Of a stretch of 5,268 bases of DNA, positions 1 to 5,268 are shown piece by piece (positions within the stretch are counted from its first letter, which is position 1; each line of letters starts with the position of its first letter). The stretch is from Gorillibacterium sp. (GTDB taxonomy: Bacteria > Bacillota > Bacilli > Paenibacillales > NBRC-103111), in assembly GCA_023511325.1 (NCBI GenBank), contig JAIMBU010000271.1, forward strand, positions 1 through 5,268, read 5' to 3'. Both the position numbers and the translations under genes were made by a program. The notes beneath the pieces were generated by a model that saw nothing but the letters and a program-made list of their open reading frames with translations, made no database searches and had not been told where the DNA came from.

Positions 1-614
1 ACATTAATCCCCCTTGGACAAGACTCCCAAGTGGGATTTAAAATGCCAAGCGGCTTAAACAGCCGAGGTTCTAAGTACTCAAGCAGGGAGGCGCCTGTAA
101 CCTTGCTTAAAATGGCGGAAAGCATGTAGGTTGCTCCGGAATTATACGTAAAATGCGTACCTGGCTCATATTCAACGGGACATTGCAAAAAGCTCTTGAC
201 CCAACTGACATCCGGATGCTGTTTGAGCGCGTCCATGGTATCCTTAGCCTGTCCGGTGCCCATCATCAACAAATGACGGATCTGCATCGTAGCCAGATTG
301 GCCGGAATCTCAGCTGGTGCTTCCTCGGGAAAAAAGGATAAGACGGTATCGTCAAGAGACAACAGGCCTTCGGCAATGGCTAAACCAATCGCAGTTGAGG
401 TAAAGCTTTTGCTAAGGGAAAACAATAGATGAGGTCGACCAGCTTGGTAAGGTGCCCACCAGCCTTCAGCCAAAACATGGCCATGACGGACCACCATCAC
501 ACTGTGAAGCTCAATTCCCTGCTGCTGGATTGCTGTTAGGAAGTTCGATATTGCCCCTGAAGCCATTCCTTGTAATTCCGGTGTGCTACGTGGGAAACGT
601 TGCGAAGCATGCAT
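1..614 (-). CDS. Beta-lactamase-family serine hydrolase (class C/PBP-like fold), N-terminal 204 residues, C-terminus beyond window
   Basis: Reading the minus strand from the ATG at 614-612 gives an uninterrupted frame of 204 codons that runs off the left edge. The start is set by a strong Shine-Dalgarno site, GGAAGGAG (626-633), 11 bases upstream. The protein carries the family's catalytic signature: FSLSKSF around residues 65-71 gives the SxxK pair Ser66/Lys69. It is followed by the helix TSTAIGLAIAEGLLSLDD and by FTYNSGATYML (residues 156-165), which supplies the second-motif Tyr157. A third motif (KTG/HxG) would lie in the missing part. In this family (Pfam Beta-lactamase, PF00144) the serine forms an acyl-enzyme, and members include D-Ala-D-Ala peptidases, esterases, amidases and true beta-lactamases. 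Sequence alone does not choose between them. No signal peptide is visible (start MHASQRFPRS), so a cytoplasmic esterase or amidase role is more likely than antibiotic resistance. That last point is inference. Confidence 0.87.
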   Translation of the reverse strand, partial: MHASQRFPRSTPELQGMASGAISNFLTAIQQQGIELHSVMVVRHGHVLAEGWWAPYQAGRPHLLFSLSKSFTSTAIGLAIAEGLLSLDDTVLSFFPEEAPAEIPANLATMQIRHLLMMGTGQAKDTMDALKQHPDVSWVKSFLQCPVEYEPGTHFTYNSGATYMLSAILSKVTGASLLEYLEPRLFKPLGILNPTWESCPRGIN

Positions 615-657
615 ATAAATGATTGCTCCTTCCGATGGGATAGGTCTTGATAAGCTC

Positions 658-686
658 ATGTTAACGCAAGCTTCCAAATTGAGCAA
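658..686 (-). promoter_or_regulatory. Weak candidate promoter for the serine hydrolase gene
   Basis: On the minus strand, TTGCTC (681-686) and TAACAT (658-663) are separated by 17 bases and lie about 45 bases upstream of the hydrolase start. The -10 matches the sigma-A consensus at 4 of 6 positions and the -35 at only 3 of 6. The gene could instead be read through from the upstream yeiH-like gene, because the 136-base gap shows no convincing terminator. Confidence 0.3.
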
Positions 687-750
687 TCGCTTTCAAGCGT
701 CTTGCAGAATTACTTCTTAAAGGCTTTCCCCTGCTGGATTTATCCTTGCT

Positions 751-1833
751 TTAAGCCAAGCCAAGCAGGTGGACTAAGCCAAAGCCAAGTAGGGACAGGA
801 GTAAAGAGCCGATCAAGCCGGCGGTAAAAGACTTCAACCCAAGGCGGCGGAATGCAGCGATATCTACCTTAAGTCCGAGCCCTGCCATCGCCATAGCGAT
901 CAGCAGATAAGCGATGATGATGATCTGGCTTACGAGGGAAGAAGAGAGGATTCCCCACGTATTTACACCGCTCATGATCAGAAAGCCAAAGATAAACCAG
1001 GGAATCGGCACGGGGTTCTTTGGAGAGCTTGGCGGTTGGCCTTGCCCCTCAAGCTTTCCAAGCTGAACCAACGCTTGAGCAGTGCGTTGACCTCCTAGCT
1101 TATTGCGCTCCCGACGTTCCAGTCGATTGGCCCAGACACCTATGATGAGGGAAACGGGTACGAGCATGGCGACCCGTGTGAGCTTTACGATTACAGCCAA
1201 ATCGATCGCAGCGCGACCTCCAGGAGAAGCGGCAGCGATGACATGAGCAACCTCGTGAAGGGTCGCTCCAGAGAAGATGCCGTAGCCTGTCGCTGTTAAC
1301 CCGAGAACGGGATATAAGAGCGTATAAGTGAGTGTGAAAAGCGTGCCCAATATCGCGATCGAAGCAGCGCTTATGGCCGTCTCCTCATCCGTTGCTTTGA
1401 TCTGTGGGGAGATGGCCACTACGGCGGCGGCGCCACAGATTGCTGTGCCGCAAGCTGTCAGCATGCCTAGCCTTTTGTCCACGTTAAATAATTGTGAGAT
1501 GCCGTAGACGACAAACAAAGTAAAGGTGATCACAATAACGACGATCAGTAGCACCTTCGGTCCAGCTTGCACAATATCCATCACATTAAGCCGCATGCCG
1601 AGCAGGATGATACCTACTCTAAGCAGTCTTTTGCTGGAAAATGAGATTCCTGGTTGAATCCCTTCAGGAACACCAATAACGAAGCGCCACAGTATTCCGA
1701 GCAGGATAGCCAATACGAGTTGTCCCATGATACTGAGCAAAGGCAAGGCAGCCAAGTACTTGGCTGCAATAGCTAACCCTAGAGTGAGTCCTAATCCCTG
1801 GATAAAACTAAAGTGCATATGTATTCTTCTCAT
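751..1833 (-). CDS. YeiH/UPF0324 family membrane protein, putative sulfate exporter
   Basis: This is a complete 360-residue polytopic membrane protein, close to the family's usual length of about 340-360. It starts at ATG 1833-1831, with GGAG eight bases upstream; an in-frame ATG at codon 6 has a poorer site. About ten hydrophobic segments can be seen, near residues 8-28, 33-53, 70-83, 93-115, 122-144, 155-175, 210-236, 276-296, 299-322 and 333-357, with a hydrophilic loop at 237-275. Family signatures are CGTAICGAAAVVAISP (residues 128-143, Cys128 and Cys133), SGATLHEVAHVIAA (188-201), VKLTRVAMLVP (216-226) and AGLGLKVD (317-324). The family (PF03601, TC 2.A.98) is annotated as putative sulfate exporters, largely from gene context such as taurine dissimilation; the substrate is not settled. 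In enterobacteria yeiH lies beside the LysR regulator gene yeiE. No such regulator is present here, and neither neighbour suggests sulfur metabolism. The C-terminus lies in an imperfect DNA duplication. Confidence 0.93.
   Translation of the reverse strand: MRRIHMHFSFIQGLGLTLGLAIAAKYLAALPLLSIMGQLVLAILLGILWRFVIGVPEGIQPGISFSSKRLLRVGIILLGMRLNVMDIVQAGPKVLLIVVIVITFTLFVVYGISQLFNVDKRLGMLTACGTAICGAAAVVAISPQIKATDEETAISAASIAILGTLFTLTYTLLYPVLGLTATGYGIFSGATLHEVAHVIAAASPGGRAAIDLAVIVKLTRVAMLVPVSLIIGVWANRLERRERNKLGGQRTAQALVQLGKLEGQGQPPSSPKNPVPIPWFIFGFLIMSGVNTWGILSSSLVSQIIIIAYLLIAMAMAGLGLKVDIAAFRRLGLKSFTAGLIGSLLLSLLGFGLVHLLGLA
752..793. repeat. Imperfect short direct duplication at the 3' end of the yeiH-like gene
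   Basis: Two near-identical segments lie 5 bases apart: taagccaagccaagcagg (752-769) and taagccaaagccaagtagg (775-793). They differ by one substitution and one extra A in the second copy. Read on the coding (minus) strand, the upstream copy encodes Leu-Leu-Gly-Phe-Gly-Leu. The downstream copy is one base shorter, so the same letters shift frame and give Leu-Leu-Gly-Leu-Ala followed by the TAA stop at 753-751. The repeat is seen directly; replication slippage as its cause is inference. Confidence 0.6.
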
Positions 1834-1873
1834 GCTTATTGCTCCATTCTATGGTGAACAATCCTTAGTCCTG

Positions 1874-1902
1874 ATTTTAACTTGATAGCGATGGCCTGGG
1901 AA
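1874..1902 (-). promoter_or_regulatory. Candidate sigma-A promoter for the yeiH-like gene
   Basis: On the minus strand, TTCCCA (1897-1902, 4 of 6 to the -35 consensus) and TAAAAT (1874-1879, 5 of 6 to the -10 consensus) are spaced by 17 bases. Transcription would start near 1867 and leave a leader of about 34 bases that contains the GGAG ribosome-binding site. It is the best match I found in this intergenic region on this strand, but it rests on consensus matching alone. Confidence 0.4.
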
Positions 1903-1911
1903 GGGTAAAAG

Positions 1912-1924
1912 TAGGATTTTCCTA
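1912..1924. promoter_or_regulatory. Short inverted repeat TAGGA-TTT-TCCTA, possible operator
   Basis: A perfect 5-base inverted repeat with a 3-base centre lies about 10 bases upstream of the -35 element of the candidate yeiH-like promoter. It shares the TCCTATCC/GGATAGGA core with the dyad over the divergent promoter at 2032-2047. No run of T follows that would make it a terminator. A regulator-binding role is inference. Confidence 0.25.
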
Positions 1925-1971
1925 TCCTGTTCATGAGCAAGACTTATCTTGGCGAATCGGATGGTTGCAAA

Positions 1972-1981
1972 TATCATGATA
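1972..1981. promoter_or_regulatory. Perfect 10-base palindrome TATCATGATA, possible operator
   Basis: TATCATGATA equals its own reverse complement. It lies in the middle of the divergent intergenic region, about 30 bases upstream of the -35 position of the plus-strand promoter, where an activator could bind. The symmetry does not extend cleanly into the flanks, and a 10-base palindrome in AT-rich DNA can arise by chance. Confidence 0.2.
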
Positions 1982-2010
1982 AATCTGCCCATGAGCTGAA
2001 GCTTACCGCA

Positions 2011-2039
2011 TTATGTTTGCTTAAGGTAGTGCCTATAAT
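2011..2039 (+). promoter_or_regulatory. Candidate promoter of the GH106-like hydrolase gene (perfect -10, poor -35)
   Basis: A consensus TATAAT (2034-2039) lies 66 bases upstream of the hydrolase ATG. At the normal 17-base spacing the -35 hexamer would be TTATGT (2011-2016), which matches the consensus only at the first two positions. A strong -10 paired with a poor -35 is typical of activator-dependent promoters, for example those of AraC-controlled sugar genes in Paenibacillus; that reading is inference. The -10 is overlapped by a dyad at 2032-2046. Transcription would begin near 2046 and give a leader of about 60 bases ending in GGAGGG (2093-2098). Confidence 0.5.
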
Positions 2040-2046
2040 GGATAGG
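2032..2046. promoter_or_regulatory. Dyad CCTAT-aatgg-ATAGG overlapping the -10 element, possible repressor site
   Basis: CCTAT (2032-2036) and ATAGG (2042-2046) are perfect inverted repeats around a 5-base centre, and together they cover the TATAAT hexamer and the predicted transcription start. A protein bound here would block RNA polymerase. The right arm extends to GGATAGGA (2040-2047), whose reverse complement recurs at 1920-1927. The arms are short and chance is not excluded. Confidence 0.3.
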
Positions 2047-2105
2047 AGAACATGGATGAGGTTTAGGCATAAGCATGTCAAGTGAACAATGTGGAGGGTA
2101 ACACC

Positions 2106-5100
2106 ATGACTGATATACAGAAACAAAGTGAACATCAATCATTTAAGGAGCCTGCAAGTGCCTATCGGCCAGCCCCTTTGTGGATCTGGAATGAGGATAT
2201 CCGTACGGAGGTTATCCGTGAACAGCTACAAGAATTAGCAGCAGGCGGCTTTGGAGGTGCATTCGTACATCCGCGCCCGGGTCTTGTCACCGAATATTTA
2301 TCAGAGCAATGGTTTGGCTTATGGCAGGACGCTCTCGATGAAGCGGAGCGGCTGGGGCTCAAGCTGTACATTTACGATGAGAATTCTTATCCATCGGGTT
2401 TTGCGGGTGGACATGTTCCGTCTGAGTTACCCGATTGTCTAGCGAACAGCGTCCATTTCAAGGAATACTTGCAGGCGGATCTAGCGGGATTGTCCCATCT
2501 ATCATCACCTATGCTGAATCGTCCTGGGCATCCGATCCGGGCTTTTGCCATTCGTGCCACTGATCAGGGGTCATGGGAGGTCGTGCAAGATATCACGATG
2601 CTGCCTGTGGCCCAGTGGCCGACGCTTGGGGAACGGTTTTGGGTGTATGAGTTAGGAACACCAGAAACCAATAACTGGCTTGGTGGCTTTGCCTATACGG
2701 ATTTAATGCGGCCGGAGGTAACGGAGCTTTTCCTGAAAACGACGCATGAACAATATCGGAGCAGATTTGGCGACCGTTTTGGCAAGACAATTCCAGCTCT
2801 CTTTACGGATGAACCGGAAATTTCACCAGGCAATCTGTTTCAGGATGGGGACAGCTTCCTCCCCTTTAGCTACTGGTTTGCTGCAGAATTTGAAAAGCGC
2901 AATGGCTATTCTCTGTTTGATTATCTTCCTTTTCTGTTTCGGGATGCGATCCATGCTGCTTTACCAAAGGATGCAAGGCAGGTGCGCTATGATTTTTATA
3001 GTACGATTCATCAGTTGTGGACCGTTAATTCTGTCCAACCGATCTCGGAATGGTGCGAGCGGAATGGATTAGCTTTTACGGGCCATTATCTAGAACATAA
3101 TTGGCCACATCCGTTTAACCGTTCCTCGCCATCGGTCATGTCCATGCAGGAATATATGCACTGGCCAGGTGTCGATGTGCTGACAGCCCGGATGCTGCGG
3201 GTTGAGTATGCAACTGCCGAAGGGTACAACGAGAAGTCCACACAGCTGCTCATCGGCATTCATGAGGCACAGAGTGCCGCTAACCAGTTCGACCGAGAGC
3301 GCGTGCTGTGTGAGGCATTTGGTGCAGGCGGATGGGATTCCTCCTTCGAGGATTATAAGCGAACGGGCGATTGGTTATTTGTTCACGGGATTAATTTTCT
3401 TAATCCACACTTGACCTATTACACGATCACTGGGTCGCGTAAGCGGGATCATCCGCAGTCCTTTGACTGGCGCCAACCTTGGTGGGAGGAATTTAAGACG
3501 CTGAATGCTTACTTCTCTAGGCTATCCTTTCTGCTCTCCCAGGGGAAGACACGAAATCGGATTCTGATGCTTAATCCGACGACCAGTTCCTACATGTTCG
3601 CTCCGAGCGATCTGCTTGATAATCGTGGTTATCTTCATGGTGTTGAACAGACGAGGGAACTGGCCCAGCGGCTTAGCGACTCGAGTTGGGACTATGACTG
3701 GGGCGACGAATTCATTCTGGAGCGGCATGGGAGGATGGAGAATGGCCAGCTTACGGTAGGGAAACGAAGCTACACGATTGTCATTGTTCCCCCAGCTATG
3801 CTAGGGATGAGGAGCCCGACCGTGGAACTCCTCCGACGCTACATGGAACAAGGCGGTACTGTCCTTTCCTGGGACGGTGAGGGATTGCAGCGCAAGGATG
3901 GCATGTTATGGAATCCAAAAGAGTTGACTGGGCAGGATAGCTGGGTATCCGTCGATCATTTTAACGTATTGGATGCAGAGCTGCGCAAGCATTTGACCCC
4001 GCGAGTGGAATGGGGTTCGGGCACGATGGAACGACATCGGATAGCTTATTTGCATCGGGAGCTAGAGGACGGGAGCACCCTTTTCTTCTTCGTAAACAGT
4101 ACGCCTGAGGATATTGAAGACGTGCTCCATGTAAAAGGAGGCTGTGGCGAAATCTGGGATCCTGTGCAGGGTACCGTCAATCCGCTATCAGGCGCCGCTG
4201 CGAATGGTAGACTAGACATTCCTGTTCAACTAAAGGCTTCCGGTTCTTTGCTACTACGGATATATGCCTCGCAAGCTGCGGCAGACACCAATCTTTTGTC
4301 ATCGATTGTGGATAACGCTCAGTTGGGAAGTCGCAAGGTTCTTCTATCCGGTGGAGATTGTGCCGTTATGGCGGAGAAGGGCAATCTGCTGCCTATCCTC
4401 TATTGCGATCTAACGGTTGGCACGAAGATATATAAGGGTGTGTACACAGCTCAAGCCAACCGAATGGCTTTTGAGCATCACGGTTTTTCGATGAATCCGT
4501 GGGATAATGGCGTACAATTCAAGAGACGTTACCTCGAGCGGAATGAAACGTTCGATGAACGGACGGGGATTACGGTGGATTATCGCTTTTGGGTCCGTCC
4601 AGGTGAGGTACCATCCTCCATTGGTGTGATCGTGGAGCGGCCTGAATTGTACCGGATTCGTGTAAACGGAATACCGATTTGTGTGGAGCCGGGAACATGC
4701 TGGCTTGATCATCGGATGGGGGAAGCCTCTATTCAAGCCGCAATCCGCGAAGGAGATAATGTGATTACCCTAGCGGGGAAACCCTTCTCGATATTTATGG
4801 AGATCGAGCCTGTGTTTGTAACAGGTGATTTTGCCATAGAGGAGGTAGATCAGCAATGGGTGATTGGTAGTCGTCGTCCTCTTGGTGTGGGATCATGGCG
4901 TGAGCAGGGATATCCATTCTACGGCTCAGCTATGTCGTATAGCAAAACCGTGTGGATGGATTCCGCCATCAGCCGGGCAAGATTAATTTTACCTGATTGG
5001 GCAGGTACGGTTGCTGCGATAACGGTTAATGGGGTGACCGCAGGACTGATTGGTCTGGATCGGTGTAATGAGTTGGACCTCACACCCTATATTGCTCCAG

Positions 5101-5268
5101 ATGCAAACAATCTGATCGATGTTCGGGTATCAGGCAACTTCAAGAATATGCTCGGACCTCACTTCGATCCTGCTAAACCGAGAAAGGTCGCTTGGCCTCA
5201 TTACTGGAAGCAATCACCGCTGGTTGGGCCACCACCAGCGGCCGACTACGATCTAATCGACTATGGAT
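2106..5268 (+). CDS. GH106-like glycoside hydrolase (alpha-L-rhamnosidase superfamily), cytoplasmic, 3' end beyond window
   Basis: From the ATG at 2106, seven bases after GGAGGG (2093-2098), the frame is open for 1054 codons to the right edge. The N-terminus is family-typical: PAPLWIWNEDIRTEVIREQL at residues 23-41, then GGFGGAFVHPRPGL (47-60), YLSEQWF and LGLKLYIYDENSYPSGFAGG (83-102). Residues about 24-440 look like a TIM barrel, with strands ending in acidic residues: YDE (90-92), LFTDEPE (232-238), FTGHYLEH (324-331) and LCEAFGAGGWD (401-411). Asp235/Glu236, Glu330 and Glu403 are candidate active-site residues by motif only. Residues about 480-600 resemble a GATase-like fold as in beta-galactosidase trimerisation domains (IVIVPPAMLG, MEQGGTVLSWDG). 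After that come two beta-sandwich, galactose-binding-like modules (about 820-900 and 940-1030, with YRIRVNG and AAITVNG strands). No signal peptide or membrane segment is seen, so it probably acts on imported oligosaccharides. Characterised GH106 enzymes release L-rhamnose from pectin or flavonoid glycosides. This protein's true substrate is unknown. Family length suggests that few residues are missing. Confidence 0.85.
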   Translation, partial: MTDIQKQSEHQSFKEPASAYRPAPLWIWNEDIRTEVIREQLQELAAGGFGGAFVHPRPGLVTEYLSEQWFGLWQDALDEAERLGLKLYIYDENSYPSGFAGGHVPSELPDCLANSVHFKEYLQADLAGLSHLSSPMLNRPGHPIRAFAIRATDQGSWEVVQDITMLPVAQWPTLGERFWVYELGTPETNNWLGGFAYTDLMRPEVTELFLKTTHEQYRSRFGDRFGKTIPALFTDEPEISPGNLFQDGDSFLPFSYWFAAEFEKRNGYSLFDYLPFLFRDAIHAALPKDARQVRYDFYSTIHQLWTVNSVQPISEWCERNGLAFTGHYLEHNWPHPFNRSSPSVMSMQEYMHWPGVDVLTARMLRVEYATAEGYNEKSTQLLIGIHEAQSAANQFDRERVLCEAFGAGGWDSSFEDYKRTGDWLFVHGINFLNPHLTYYTITGSRKRDHPQSFDWRQPWWEEFKTLNAYFSRLSFLLSQGKTRNRILMLNPTTSSYMFAPSDLLDNRGYLHGVEQTRELAQRLSDSSWDYDWGDEFILERHGRMENGQLTVGKRSYTIVIVPPAMLGMRSPTVELLRRYMEQGGTVLSWDGEGLQRKDGMLWNPKELTGQDSWVSVDHFNVLDAELRKHLTPRVEWGSGTMERHRIAYLHRELEDGSTLFFFVNSTPEDIEDVLHVKGGCGEIWDPVQGTVNPLSGAAANGRLDIPVQLKASGSLLLRIYASQAAADTNLLSSIVDNAQLGSRKVLLSGGDCAVMAEKGNLLPILYCDLTVGTKIYKGVYTAQANRMAFEHHGFSMNPWDNGVQFKRRYLERNETFDERTGITVDYRFWVRPGEVPSSIGVIVERPELYRIRVNGIPICVEPGTCWLDHRMGEASIQAAIREGDNVITLAGKPFSIFMEIEPVFVTGDFAIEEVDQQWVIGSRRPLGVGSWREQGYPFYGSAMSYSKTVWMDSAISRARLILPDWAGTVAAITVNGVTAGLIGLDRCNELDLTPYIAPDANNLIDVRVSGNFKNMLGPHFDPAKPRKVAWPHYWKQSPLVGPPPAADYDLIDYG

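Noticed and set aside
153..341. Plus-strand open frame of 62 codons, antisense to the serine hydrolase gene.
   Set aside because: The opposite strand carries a continuous frame with SxxK and YNS motifs in family order, so this frame is a shadow.
523..740. Shared 10-mer ctgctggatt at about 523-532 and 731-740.
   Set aside because: It is a single short match with no shared flanks. One copy is inside a coding region, so chance is the simplest explanation.
716..755. Inverted 7-mers CTTAAAG/CTTTAAG just after the yeiH-like stop, considered as a terminator.
   Set aside because: The arms are AT-rich with a loop of about 26 bases and no T-run follows on the transcribed strand, so it does not look like an intrinsic terminator.
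1834..2105. Search of the divergent intergenic region for a small gene, riboswitch, catabolite-responsive cre site or attachment site.
   Set aside because: No frame with a start and ribosome-binding site, no cre consensus with its central CG, and no long structured leader could be recognised. Only promoters and short dyads are supported.
2746..3072. Plus-strand open frame of 108 codons, inside the hydrolase gene in another frame.
   Set aside because: It lies wholly within a 1054-codon frame with clear family motifs. It shows no recognisable domain and no strong ribosome-binding site.
4410..4736. Minus-strand open frame of 108 codons, antisense to the hydrolase gene.
   Set aside because: Its composition is that of a reverse shadow, and no motif or initiation signal supports it.

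Overview
This window reads like ordinary chromosome from a low-to-mid-GC Firmicute. Paenibacillus or a close relative is the best guess. The support is roughly balanced base composition, strong purine-rich Shine-Dalgarno sites ahead of all three genes (GGAAGGAG, GGAG, GGAGGG), and protein sequences typical of that genus. The assignment is by recognition, not by a search.

Layout from left to right. Positions 1-614 (minus strand) hold the N-terminal 204 residues of a beta-lactamase-fold serine hydrolase; its C-terminus lies beyond the left edge. Positions 751-1833 (minus strand) hold a complete membrane protein of the YeiH/UPF0324 family, putative sulfate exporters. A 272-base divergent intergenic region follows (1834-2105). 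It carries a candidate promoter for each direction and several short dyads. Positions 2106-5268 (plus strand) hold a very long open frame, 1054 codons with no stop before the right edge. It encodes a cytoplasmic GH106-like glycoside hydrolase (alpha-L-rhamnosidase superfamily), probably missing only its last few residues.

The three genes do not form an obvious pathway. The two minus-strand genes are co-oriented with a 136-base gap and may or may not be co-transcribed. The hydrolase is divergent from them and probably begins its own unit, perhaps a carbohydrate-utilisation operon continuing to the right. Its lack of a signal peptide suggests that it acts on oligosaccharides already imported into the cell.

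I found no rRNA, tRNA, CRISPR array, insertion sequence, integrase, phage gene or toxin-antitoxin pair, and nothing that amounts to an undescribed system. The points most worth a second look are the uncharacterised specificity of the hydrolase, a dyad overlapping its -10 element, and a small imperfect duplication that creates the yeiH-like stop codon.
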